Shown one piece after another: positions 1 through 13,100 of a stretch of DNA of 64,000 nt. The notes beneath the pieces are model-generated. The model saw nothing but the letters and a program-made list of their open reading frames with translations. It was not told the DNA's origin and did no database searches. The DNA lies in assembly GCA_023055505.1 (NCBI GenBank), contig JALIRH010000062.1:1379157-1443156 (forward strand), read 5' to 3'. The first letter of the stretch is position 1. Every line of letters begins with the position of its first letter. Origin of the DNA: Callipepla californica brunnescens (taxonomy: Eukaryota > Chordata > Aves > Galliformes > Odontophoridae). A program made the translations under genes and the position numbers.

Positions 1-784
1 CTGTTCTTGTTTCTCTCTTATTTTTCTTAACATATTCACAAAAAGAAGTTTTGTTACTTATATTCACAAACTTTGTATATATATGTTTTATACATGGCTG
101 AAGACATAAGGTAAGCCAAAGGTTTGGCCACTCATGATTTAAATGGAATGGAGTGCAATTGAAATAGCACCTACCCGTACCAAGTATTTTCCCCTAAAAA
201 AGAAGAGCTGACTGGAGATATGTCTGGATAACAAACATTACTGTTGTCAGAATCTCTTTAGTAACTAAATGATGAATTATCAACTACATTCATAAAGTTT
301 GGACTGTCTGTGCACAACTAAATAGAAATGTTTGAAGTACGAGACATAAATTTTCAAATTGGCAATGAATCAGTTTTTATTTGTTTTTCTGCTCACAAAT
401 TGTTGGGAGTGGATATGTTATGGATTAATTATATGAAAAATCATGTCTCAAAAAGCTATAGATAAGGTAAAGAACTAGGACAAATTTACTGACAGCTTAT
501 GCATTTTGTAGCATATGAATAAATGAATTAGTAGGAAATAGGAAAAAAATTCCTCGGCAGGTATCAAATCATAAACCAACTACCAATGTAACTGAAATTT
601 CCATAAATAATCAGTAACAGAATAAAAAAATGATTTATTAACACTGGTCAGCAATATATTTCATTTAACCTTTCCAACTGTCTTTTTGTATGACTCTTTA
701 CAACTTATTTAATTTGACTATTTCTGCACTGAGAGAATTTAGATAATTATGTCAACTTACCCAGTGAGGTGATCTGAAACTTCC

Positions 785-1225
785 AGTAAGGATTCACCAA
801 GTGTATATTGTGCCTGATCAACTTGGTGGCCTTTTAGATGGAGTAATGACATCAGTAGATAAAGAGCAACTGATATCATCAACCTGGACATTTTCAAGGC
901 CTTTGATTCCACATCATATCTTTCTTCTAAGTTGGAGAGATATGGATTTGAAGGGTGGACCATTTAGTGTGTAGGGAATTCATTTAAGTATGGTAAACAG
1001 CTCTATGTTCAGTTGGAGGCCCATGATGACTGGTGTCCACCATGGTTCCATCTTCGGACTAATACTCTTCGCCATCATTATCAATGACATAAAATGACGG
1101 GGCTGAGTGCACCCTCAGCAGCTTAACAGATTATGGTAAGCTGAGTGGTTCAGTTGAATAAATAGGAGGAAGAGATGTGATCAAAGATACCTGGAGCTCA
1201 AAAGGTAGGCTCATGTGAACTTAAT
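785..1225 (+). mobile_element. CR1 LINE fragment (reverse transcriptase region)
   Basis: The sequence matches the middle of CR1 ORF2, from a 'caccaag...gcctgatcaacttggtggcctt' equivalent through the 'atcattatcaatgacat' RT core and up to 'ctcatgtgaactta'. Frames are broken by many indels. It lacks both ends and runs directly into a second CR1 of a different subfamily at about 1226. It is antisense to PTPRD. Confidence 0.85.
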
Positions 1226-2403
1226 TCGAGAATGAGGGAAAGGTTATTGATGTAGTCTATGTAGATTTCATCAAAGCCTTTGACACTGTCTCACACAGTA
1301 TTCTTCTGGAGAAGCTGGGAGCATGTGGCTTGGACAGGTACTCTCTGCTGAGTAAAGAACTGGCTGGAGGGACAAGCCCAGGGAGTGATGGTGAATAGAA
1401 TTTAATACAACTAGTGACCAGTCGTAAGTGGTAATCCTGAGGGTTTAACTTTATCATCTTTATTGATGACCAAGACAAGGGGGTTGAACACACTCTTAGT
1501 AAGTCTGCCGATTACACCAAATTGGCAGGAAGCATCGATCTGCCTGGGGATAGGAAGGCCCTACAAAAGGGATAGCTGGGCTGAGGCCAGTGGAATGAAG
1601 TTCAACAGGACCAAGTGCCAGGTCCTGCTCTTTGACCACACAAACTCCAAGCAATGCTACAGGCCTGGGGCAGAGTATTTTGAAGACCCTGTGGAAGGAC
1701 CTGACGGTGTTGGCTGATGCTCAGCTAAAGATACACCAGCAGTGTGCTCACGTGCCCAAGAGGACCAATCATATTCTGGCTTGTATCAGAAACAGTGCTG
1801 CCAGCAGAAGAAGGGAAATGATTGTCCCTCTGTACTCAGCACTGGTGAGGCTGCACCTCGAGTACTATGTTCAGTTTTGGGACCTTTCGTACAAGAAAGA
1901 CAACAAGACCCTGAAGTGATTCCAGGAAAGGGCAATGAAGCGGTGAAGTCTGGAGAACAAGTCTTATGAGGAGCAGCTGAGAGAATTGAGATTCATTTGT
2001 CTGGAGAAGAGGAGGCTCAGGGGAGCTCTCTACAGCTACCCAAAACGCGGTTGTGGCAAGGTGGGCATCAGCCTCTTCTCCTGCATAGCTAGTGATAAAA
2101 CTAGAGGAAATGGCTTCAAGTTGCAGCAGGTTGTATTCAGGTTGGAGGTTAGGAAAAGAATTATTCTCCAAAAGAGTGGTTACGCACTGGAACAGTCTGT
2201 CCAGGGAGGTGTTAGAATCTCCTTTCCTGGAGGCATTCAATGAACAGCTAGATGTTGTAGTAAGGGATGTGGTTTAAAGGGGAAACACTGGTGGTAGGTG
2301 AACAGTTGGACTGGATGATCTTGGAGATCTTTTCCAACATTTGTGCGTCTATGATTCTATGATCTTTAAGATTCCTTCCAACTAAATCTATTCTATGATT
2401 CTA
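1226..2403 (+). mobile_element. CR1 LINE, 5'-truncated, 3' end intact
   Basis: It starts with 'gttattgatgtagtctatgt' (the RT region preceding the one already passed at 1225), continues through degraded RT and C-terminal ORF2, and ends with the CR1 3' terminus of repeated ATTCTATG units at about 2350-2403. Stops and frameshifts are frequent. Its wording (for example 'gagaacaagtcttatgagga') differs from the neighbour at 785, so it is a separate insertion from another CR1 subfamily. Confidence 0.88.
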
Positions 2404-3787
2404 TGGCAAAATGAATTCCACAAAAATCAGTATTTTTATGAATCCACTCTGAATGGGACAACCCAATAAGTTGTTAATTATGAGAACAGTTCTAGACTGA
2501 GTGGGTCACAAGTTATTTCTATCAGCATTTGTAAGCGTATGCTGCTAATTTTAGTGTGATTTTACATATTTCTAGCTGGTTTGCTCGTGTCAAAGATTTC
2601 CAAAGATTTCCCTTTTCTTTGTCTTTAGTTTCCGTGCAACCAGAATTTTAAGATAAATTGATGTTGCTCTCTTTGAAGTTTATTAATTCATCTCTTGTAG
2701 TGTTTCAAATGTTTTGCTAGTTGCAAACAACATGGAGAACTGATTTCCTGGGAACTGGGCTTGCTATGTTCACTACATAAGGCTTTTGCCATTCCATGTC
2801 CTTACAGTTCTCAAGTGAGGACATGTAAATGAAAATAGATTAAAGTTTCTACGTGTTTTCAGTAAAAGCTGCAGTTCAACATTCCTAATTTTCATGTTAT
2901 TTACTTTCCTGCATGATGTAAGTCATAATTTCAAAAGCTGTTTTATTTTTCATAACATGTTGTCTTCCAGTATGCAGCCTCTTAAACCAACATGATCATC
3001 TTAGTTTTCATGCCACTATCTGAATAATACAGATACTTTCGTATCTATATAGATATAGACTAAAGTCACCTTTTCAGTCTGCAGAACTTCAGATATTCTA
3101 ATATTAATTCACCTTGTGCAAACCAAAGGAAATATTTTCAGCCCATCTAACTTGTCACTTCCACACTCTGTTCCCTAATTTTCACTGTAATTATCTCTTT
3201 GACAAACTCAGAAGTCTTTACAAATCAAGAGAATATTGCGATTTGCAATAAATCAGAAAGCAATAATCTTGACATAAAAAACATTCTGTGCTTGCCTGCA
3301 ATGCACAACCATCGGACCAGCATCAGGCGGGTTACAGGTCTTGACACGTCTCAGGAAAGCCAAGAATGGTGTTGGGTGTTCTGGAACCCCATGGTCAGGC
3401 CAGGCGGTGAACTGGAATTGCCTCACTTCCCTTTTCTCACTTGAACCATTCTAAGAAATGAAAAAAAATTATGACAAAACTGCCTTTTTATGTTATATTA
3501 GCACCATTAAGTGAAACACTTGGGGAAAAATATATGCCAGAGAAGACCATTTGAATTATATTTGGTACTGAGAAAAAGTGAACTCAGGCTATGGAGGTGT
3601 GGAGATAAATATGTTTTTTATATTCAAAATTGCATGATTAAAACAATCTAAGATCTTTAATCATACTGCACAGCAACAAATCACAAGATCCTCTCCCAGT
3701 TACGATGTGAATAAAGAGAGCTCTGTATTAATCTACAAAACTCCATGCTGGAATAAGAATATACTCTGACAGTAGAAGTGTTTCATT

Positions 3788-3993
3788 GTTCAGTGGAGGA
3801 AAAAAGAGGGGATGAGAATGAAGAGAATGAGGATAAAGGAGAAGGTAGGAATAAAAAGAAAGGAGGTAAGAATGGAGTATGTGGAAGGAAGGTAGAGATA
3901 AATAAGGAAAAAGAGGGAAGGAAAAGAGGAAAAGAGGGGAAGGGAAAGGAAGAGAGGGGAGGGCAGAGAGGGAGAATAAAAAAAATCATGTAC
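3788..3993 (-). promoter_or_regulatory. About 200-nt pyrimidine-rich intron start after the weak GTACAT donor
   Basis: The plus strand is almost pure purine (GA-rich), so the pre-mRNA is CU-rich from about 15 nt after the donor. It starts with GATTTTTTTTATTC and then continues with CCCTCTCTGCCCTCCCC-type runs. U-rich sequence just inside a weak donor can recruit TIA1 to help U1, and CU runs can bind PTBP1. It could also be a simple repeat with no role. Confidence 0.4.
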
Positions 3994-4113
3994 CTTGTAA
4001 AGTGCAAATGTACGAACACAGTATGTTGCCAATTCAACCGTGTCTAAAAGGGTCACCTGGATGAGTCCATAAGTTTCTGTGCCTCTGCTTGGCCAGTACT
4101 GATCACACTTCAC
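3994..4113 (-). CDS. PTPRD: PTPRD exon: D1 middle (KCDQYWP)
   Basis: A 120-nt exon of exactly 40 codons, phase 0 at both ends, with acceptor TTTTTCACTACAG and donor TACAAG|GTACAT. It encodes [20 protein letters not shown], then a strand ending CVRTFALYK (residues 300-339). KCDQYWP is the conserved PTP segment before the beta sheet that leads to the WPD loop. The donor is the least consensus-like in the window (GTACAT) and is followed by T8 and a long pyrimidine-rich intron start. The next exon, expected to begin NGSS and carry the WPD loop, is beyond position 1. Confidence 0.97.
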
Positions 4114-7100
4114 CTGTAGTGAAAAATATACATCTGTTTAATACTGTAAAACTACCATTTGTGGCATGCCTGAGTATAGGGCATTCTGAAACTGTAGGGT
4201 TTCAGAATGTATGGAGTTACAATGTTGAAAAACTGCTATGGATCCAAAACAAGGTTTATTTCATTTTCCACAAAAACTGCTTTTCTGATAGTGACTCTTA
4301 TAATCTTTTATAAAGAGTATTTATATATTTAGTGGCGTGCTGTGGATGGTCATAAGTACCAATACGTACAGATACACTAGAGAAAAATCAATTTATAATA
4401 GCTAAACAAATGATCTAATTAACTCCTTTTTCACAAACTAGAATTTAGTAACAGTAGTAATCCAGTAATCCAGTACACACAAGTTTTTGAATACTTGTTA
4501 TATTTAATCTATTTCACATCAATCTCAAAACATATAGTGTTCCTCAGATGCTAGAATGTTGGTTACTCCAAATATAATGTGTCCTATTTGATTTCATGGA
4601 AACTACAACAGTTTCATAAAGTAAAATAAGACTGATAGAGCAAATTCCCAGCTGTAAAATACTATTCTTCAACATTCTGCTGTTATCTGTGCATTTTTTG
4701 TGTGATGAACAAGAGCCCGCATACTGTGATCATAAAAACCAGCAAAGATGGCTTACAGATGCTGTTGCCACTGCTGAAATGCACCACTCACTGCCTCACT
4801 GTGCTCACATCCACAATATGGCCTTCATAAACATTCAGCAAACACTGATGAACGTTAGTGAGTGCAGTTTTTTCCACATGGAGGAACTTAATGACACCCC
4901 TTTGCTTCATATGCATTTCCATGTCAGACACCATTTTGTGAGAACGCCCCACTGTTGCCAGTTGCCACATGACAACAAAATGTAATAGAATAATGGTGGG
5001 AAGATTCAGCCTCTACTGCCATACCATCATCATCTGACATTGTGGGACAATGTAACAAAATAGGAGGTATTAATTTTGGAGCAGCCCTAGTATGAAATGT
5101 ATATAATGTGTTCAGAAATATCCCAGTATAATATTTAATTTATCTGAGAAGTAATTTTAGTATGCAGATAAATAGATACAAATAATAATAATAATAATAA
5201 TAAAACATCAGCAACTGTTAAGTGCATTGTGAAAACACAATTTCTTTCTCAGCGCAGTGCTATTATGCATAAAGCAAAATCACATTTGCAGGAATTTAAA
5301 AGATACAGTTTGATAAAGTTCCTTCAACACATTTTAAAAGACACAGAGAGTTTCATTCAGAGATATCTCCATTCTGATACACTATAGATTACAGTCTTAA
5401 CAAGCTGAAATAATTCTGAATAAGATAATGTATAAAAGAACCATTGCTTATATTTTCTGAGTGAATATCATTTTCAGTATTTACGATGAAAGCTATTAAG
5501 AAAAAATGAATGTGAGGAGTAGCTATTAAGAAAAAATGAATGTGAGGAGTCTAATAAGTTCAAAGAATATAGCAAAAAATAGTATGGTGACTAAACAAAG
5601 ATATATGAGTTTCACTGACAGACATGTTAAACCAGATGTCAGTTCTGTCTGTAACAAATTCTCATTAATTACCCTTGCCTCCAGTAGAGAAAAATGTACT
5701 CATTTCAGTAATAATGCATTGTAGTTGTTCGATAAGTGTCTTCATTAATCAATCTAAGCCAGTTTCATTTAAAATCTGAGGATATTAGTGCAAATTGTAG
5801 GAAACAACAAAAGTAAATTATTACACAGTATTTCTGTGTAATAAATAAATAAATAATAAAAAACAAAATAAAATAATATTAATAATAAAAACAATAAAAT
5901 AATACACAGTATTTCTCTTTTCTTGCCGATCCCCCCAAAAAACTCCTCAGAATTGAAAATAGAAAAAAAAACCAACAACCTTTTAAGCTCATGCATGCTC
6001 CAGCTTTCTCACTCTGCCCACTAGTTATCAAAACAAAAAAGACTTTCAACTTCCACATCACTAGTTTTGCTTGCAAATTAGTTCGGTTTGAGGATTAGAG
6101 AGTAGAGATTAAAAATGGTTCACAAATCACATTCTGATTAATCTATATAAACAGAAGAAAATACAACAATCAATGAAGCAGGTGATGAGCGTTAATTAGT
6201 CCTATCCATAAAAAATATGTAACAACTTTTTACAGGAAGTGACAGTTCAATTTATTGCAAAGGTTTATTGATACTAATTTTCTCTTGAAAATGAGATAAA
6301 CAATGTACACTATTCAGGAATGTGCATAAACAGGAATTAAGTAAGTCATTCCTTGTGCCACTGACTGAAAAAACAATTACTAAGTACACCATGAATATCA
6401 GTGACAAATTCTGCAGGATTCCCAACATTAAGAAAGGAACTGCAGCCTACTCATTTCACATTACCATTAATATAAATTCTGTGTAACTTAGCTGTGTTTT
6501 AGTCAGAAAAGTTGTGTTTTATTTTTATCTCCTTTAAGAAGTCATAATACATAACTTTTTTTTAATAGAAATATCTTTGCTATGCTCTTACCAGAATTAA
6601 CTAGCAGTAACTTTGAAAGTTGTGTGTTCTCCAAACACAACATTTGCTAATGTATTTCCATCTGTGACAGTACTGGGAAGGTATTAAAGAGAGATACTAG
6701 AAGTATGGTCATCTAATGTTAAATATATACCCAGAACTCTGTAGAAATTTATTCTTTTCAGTTAAGCTGGGAGAAATTTTTTTTTGCCTGGTCTTTTATA
6801 ATCAATCTTTGTGTTTCTTTATTTATTAACTTTTTGAACATAAACTCCAACAATTTCCCAATTTTATTCTGGGATACTATCTGTGATCGCTAGCTGAACC
6901 AGAATGCTATTCCAGGAAGATGGTTTTAACAGATCAAAAACAAACACAATTTGTAGGTCATAGTACACATTATTCGAAAGTGGGAACTATGAAAATAAGT
7001 CTCAAATTTTTAGAAAGAAAAACTCATTTTGGACTGATACAATTTTTATTTTCTGGAAAAGCATTTGAGTCATTAATTAATTAATGAAACTATATCTCTT

Positions 7101-10100
7101 ATTCTTATTACATCTAGATTTTTCTCAGGACAAGAAGTCTTAAAAGATGTGTTGTTATCTTCCTCATAGATTTTTGCCTATGTAATTACAGCACTTACAA
7201 TATCAACATCCTTATAAATATATCATTGTGAAAGATGAGAACAATGTTTTCTACTGGCATTCCCAGGAGAAAAGAATCAAATAATTGAGACAATCAATCA
7301 TTAACACACTACTATCTAAGACAGAGATCCTGTTAAATGTTTTACCCAGATTTTTCAAAATGAAATGATTACAATCCCAGTCTGTAGCTATTACAGGAAG
7401 GTTTTTTGGGGGTTACACATTAATCTTTTTTTCAGGAAAAAAAAAAAATCTCAAATTCCCTATGTCACCCAAAATGTAATGTGAAATATTTACAAGCTAT
7501 TTTTAAAAAGTGATAATTAGGCACATTTTACTTTAGCTCTTGAGACTGTGTTTAAGTAGCTTCTCTTAAGGGAAATTTCTTCCTCACTTGTATGCGTGGT
7601 TTGGAAACCTGGAAATTTGAGTATGCTAAGGCATAGTGACAGTGAATCGAGTTCTAAAGAAATACAGACAGGGGAGTTAATTTATTTTCAAACTAATCTT
7701 GCAACAAGATTTTGGTGAACTTCACAGTCTTCATTCTCCTCTTAGTTCCTGCTTTCAAGGACTGAGTTACCCTCTGCAGACTGTATTCACTGGTACACAG
7801 TGAGAGATTTTTGCCATCTTAACTCTACAAGAGTAAAGAATTACCTTTCCCTGGTAATTTTCTAACGTTCTCTTGCCTGTCACTATAGGTAGCTTGAAAA
7901 ACAAGAGTCACATAAGCACAAGTCACATAAGTGAGTTCTTTCATACTCACTGGAAATTTTGAAGAAAAATAAAATTAGAAATAATGACCAGAATAGCACT
8001 TACTACTATCTTCGCTATCTCATACTGCCAAATGGTCATATATGAGTTCTCACAAGTTCAGCTCTCAAAATACATATAAATATATTATAAAGTCTTGGAG
8101 ATAACATAACAGTAAACACAGAATCACAGAATTATAGGGGTTGGAAGGGACCTCTAGAGACCATCAAGACTTAACTAATGATAACCACATTCTTGCAGCC
8201 TGCTTCTCAAACACAGACATATTTTCTTTCTTTACAACTCTTACATGCAGATCACCTTTTCTTATTTGTGGAGTTTTGAGTATTCCCTGAAACCAAAGGT
8301 AAAAGTAAAGACAAATGCTTCCTTTTCCATTAAAAATGAGAATGTTGAGACCATTTCATACTTGAGGGGTTTAACTAGCTACCAGAGTTTTAAGAATGTT
8401 TATGAGTATTCACACTTCAGCAAGCTACAGACAACAGAGTTGCATCAACAGATCTGATGGAAGGTTACTTCCATTTGAATATATAAATACAAACAATCCT
8501 GACATTTAAGAGCAGGAAAATAATATTCCAGTACAAAGTTCCATCACATTGACTGAAAAGTCCCTTAAGGTGAATCTTACTTAACACATGAACTGTTAGA
8601 GACCATCTGAGATTATGAAGTCAAAATGCATTTCAGGGAAGACAGTGTAAACTAATAATAGGCAGATTCATATAGTGTTTCCTTGTTGTAAGAATAGCAT
8701 ATGAATTATGTTAAATCTGAAATAACAAATAACAGTAATATGTGAGAAACTTCTTCCTTTGATTTTCATAATAATAGTCCTTCACAGATGAAAATGTCAG
8801 AGGTCATTTTGAAACAGCCTTTCTTCAAAAAGGAAGTATCTTTTTAAATGTCCCTTCCAACCCTAGCTGTTCTATGATTCTACGATATTATAATGCTAAA
8901 TTATAATAGTATTAGTGCATTAGAAACATAGTGCTGGTTGTTGCTAATGAAAACTGCCTTAAATGCTAAAAGGCTAGCTGCGTGCCTCAGACATTTCAGC
9001 TAACGTTCTGTCTGCAAGCAGTTGCTATTTAAAGTAATTGTGCTTTTTGCAACAATGCCTTGACACATAAGTATCAGGATGACTTGAGTCTAAATATCAC
9101 ACACGATAACACTAGTGTGACAGACCGTAATGAAAAGATTCTAAACGAAAAAACTCCCACATTTAGAAGGCCATTTTAGGATAAGATTTGGTCATGTGTC
9201 ATCCCTTCATTTTGGTGCAACACTAAATGGCAGATCAAAATTTTGAAGTTCTATGAGAAATACAGTTGAAGAAAAAAACAGTTTATAGCCTTAGAATTAG
9301 GTTTGAAGACTTAATGGAGTTCCAATTTTTGAAAGACTTGAACACTTTTCACCCAGAAGACCGAACTTCTAATCCTCAACAAGAGGATTCCCAAAACAGC
9401 TGATTGTTTCAGAATATTTTGGTTCTAAAAATCATTTTTTTTCCAATGCATAACGGAGAACAATAGTATGCAGTGATCTATAATATAGTTTTATAGTGGA
9501 TACATACCTGTAAGAGAATATAGACAAAGATTTTACCCTACAAGCAAGAGAAAGCAAGGATGCATGTTCTGGAAAGAATATTAGGATGACATCTGGATGT
9601 ATAGAGATGGGATCTGGAAAGCCAAAGTACAAACGGAATTGAACTTTGCAATGGATGCAAAAAAATTAGGAGAAAGCATTCTATAGGTATATTGGTCAGA
9701 GGGGGAAGCTCAAGTAGTGTACCCACTCTGATAAATGAGAAGGGAGAACTGACTTCAACAGACATGGATTAGGCTGAGGTACTCAACATGTTCTTTGCTT
9801 TAGTCTTCACTGGTAGTCAGGCTTCCCACATCTCTCTAAAGTCCTTTAAACTCTTTTCAGGATTTGGGGGAGAAAAATCCCTTCCAGTGTAAGCAAAGAG
9901 TAAATTTGAGATCTCTGATGGGAGTGAACAGGTATGAGTTGCTGACACCTAATGGCATGCAACCCAAGGTCCTAAAGTTCAGTGGTCCACCACTGACTGA
10001 TGTGGTTGCCAAGCAACTCTTCTTCATATTCAAAAAGTCATGTGTGTCAGGTGAAGACCACAGTGACTGGACAAAAGGAAACATTACTCCAATTTCTAAG

Positions 10101-13100
10101 AAAGGAAGAAAGGAAGACTGGGAAACTATACGCTAGTGAGCCTCACTTCTGTGTTTGAGAAGGTCATGGAATAGATCCTTCTGGAAGCTATTTTAAGGCA
10201 CATGCAAGACAAGGAGGTTACTGAGACAACCAGCATTGCTACACTGAGGGCAAAAGGCAACTGATCAATCTAATATCCTGTGACTGAATGTTATGTTGTC
10301 TGTATTAGAAAAGGGAAGACAAAAATCTATATCTTTAAATTGCAGAGTGTGGTTAAGTCAATTAGAAATTGGTTGAAAGGTTGAACCCAAAGAGTTGTGA
10401 TCAATGGTTCTATGTCCAGATGGAGGTCTGTGTTGAGTGGTGTCTTTTGAAGGTTCATCTTAGGACTGCTGCCATTTAATAGCTTTATCAAAGTGACCTG
10501 GAGAGTGGGATTGAGTGCATCCTCAGCAAAATTGCAGATGATACTAAACTGAGTAGTGCAGTTGTTGATATGATAGAAGGAAAGGTTGCCATCCAAAGGG
10601 ATCTGGGCGAGTTTGAGCAGTGGGCTCACATAAACTTAGTGAAGTTCAAAAAGGCCAGGTTCAAGGTGATATATTTGGGTTAAAACAAACCCAGATAGAA
10701 GTGCAGACTGGGAGAAGAATACATGGAGAGCAGTGGAGTCCTGTGGAGGACCTGGTGGATCAAAAACTGGATGTGAGCTAGCAATGTGCGCTTGCAGCCT
10801 AGAAGTCCAATAGTACCCTGGGCTGCACTAAAAGAGGGGTGACTAGCAGAGTGAAGGAGTAGATTTTCCTTCCTTGTTCTGCCCTTGCAAGGTTTCCCCT
10901 GAAGTACTGTGTCCAAGTCTGAGACCCCCAGTAAAAGAAAGATGTAGAGATCTTGGAACAGGTCCAGAAAATGGCCTCTAAGATGATTAGAGGGCAGGAG
11001 CCCTCTTCCTGTGAAGGAAGGTTGAGGGTGCTGGACATGTTTAATTTGGAAAAGAGAAGGCTCTGGGGAGAACTCAATGCAGTCTTCCAGTACTTGAAGG
11101 TGGTGGATCTACTTTTTACATGGTCTGATAGTGATATGACAAGAGTGAGTGTATTTAAACTAAGAAAGGGGAGAGTTAAGTTAGATTTTAGTTAGAATTT
11201 TTTTACTCAGCGGGTGGTGAGGCACTGAAATAGGTTGCTTGGAGAAGCTGTGGATACCCATCCCTGTAGGCATTCAAGGCCAGATTGGGTGGGATCCAAG
11301 GAATCCTGAGGTAGTGATTGGCTATTCTATATTATACAATATTTAAGCTAATTGATTCATAGCAAACTTCTATTCTTTAGTTAAAGTCTGCAAATGATTA
11401 GTAGGTTAGCAGTTAATACTGAAGAATAATAGATAATTAAAAATATAACTCCCATTATGATCATTATGATTGAGTGTGGTACAAGCACTAAAAAGAAACT
11501 GACTTAAAAGGGAGCATTGGGCATATTTGAAATGTGCTCTCTAACCTATCTTTCATCTTCATTTATATAAGCTAAGAACAGTTTACCATTATATTCAGAA
11601 TACATCAACCTGGGGTCCCCTTTCTTAACTCTTCATAACAGCAGGACCTAGTGAATTTATTTTGAGAGATGAATCTGTCAAACAGTTTAAGTACAGCTGG
11701 ATTTTCCAAAGAGGTCTTGAAAAGGTTTAAATGAAGTAAACTCAGAGGAAACAAGGAATGGGCTGACTACTTTTATGTGTCATCCTTTTCCTGTACTGAA
11801 GGCTGATCACATAAGCAGTCTGAATATTTCTTTAACTGAAAGAGATATCATATTAAAATATGAAGGACATATTAAACATTCAAGGAGTCTAATGAAGATT
11901 TTCTATGGTCCATACAAAAGAGCTATCTCTCTTAGCTGATATGAATATTACATAAGAAAGTAATGGAAAAAAAAAGTGTAAAACATCTGAGCAAAAAAGT
12001 TCTATTCTCACAATTTTTTGTTCACTTGAAAGATGGAAGTTAAATGAATGAGAAGGGATGAAGATGAGAAACAGACTATTGGAGAATAGTCTAAAGCTTC
12101 AGAGGCCTTAAAATGTTTCAGTTTTGAATTTGATTTTTTGATTGGAACTTTGAGTTGCAGTGAGTTTTGTAGTATTAGTTTAATAAATGGATAAAGCTGT
12201 TAATCTCATAAATGTATTTCATGCATTCCTGTGTAATTTCATGTTCCTGTGAAACTAATCAGAAAGAGCATCCCAAAAGATATCTATTACCAACAAAAAC
12301 CTCTCAATATGAGCTGCATTCATTAACTTTCACAGAAAATGAGAAAAACTTCGCAACTGAAGGCAAATTTAAATCAGAATATTCTCTTTTAGAAACACTT
12401 GTGTGATGAAATTGAAATTTAAGCACATGTTCTCATTGTAAGTATCAGTCTTGAGTCTTTCAACATAATCTGACAAATAAGAAAATCTGCTGTTACTTTT
12501 TTCTTTTTTTTCTAAATAATATTGAATTAAATCACTAGCATTTGCAAGCTTGAAATTCCTTTAAAAAGTCTCTGCAGTGGTACAGTGCTATACGGCATAG
12601 AGCTAAAAGAAACAGGAATTAATAGCCGCACTTTAAAATAAATATGCAGAATTTTTATTTTTGTGAGGAAAGCTTATAACTCAAAATGTTAATGGCCATA
12701 CTCTATACGTGTTCCTCTATCTGCAGTAGGAAAAAAAATTATATGAGGTAGTACTTTATGTCTTACCGCAAGCACAAAACAAATGAATGGAGCAGATAAA
12801 TTCAAATTACAGACTTACAATACAGTTTTCATTAAAGCCATTGTCATACATGCCTCAGGAAAGCCTTATTTTCCAGAAAATTACCAGTTTATCCTAAAGC
12901 AAAGAGAAACAACTTCTTTTATGGACACAGAATCGTAATGCAAAAAACTTGGTGGTGGCTCGACAAAAACTTGTTACTGAGCAGGTATTGCTGTATCATT
13001 TAAAGTAAAGCTCTAATATAAGCAGTTCTTGACAGCTTAAAGAGACCACAGAAATCATCCTACAGAGTTTGCTTTCTTCATGACATTATATTTTGAAAGT

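Larger units (their letters stand above)
1..3993 (-). other. PTPRD intron (5' part only, continues below position 1)
   Basis: This intron follows exon 4113-3994. It contains the pyrimidine-rich start (3788-3993) and two CR1 fragments at 785-2403. The 81-codon open frame at 3199-3444 has a slightly higher GC content, but I recognise no domain in it. The remainder is AT-rich, and I see nothing else. Confidence 0.85.

Noticed and set aside
3778..4113. Glutamate/lysine-rich plus-strand frame, and the 107-codon minus-strand frame running past the exon
   Set aside because: The first is the GA-rich tract. The second is exon 4113-3994 read through its donor into the intron.
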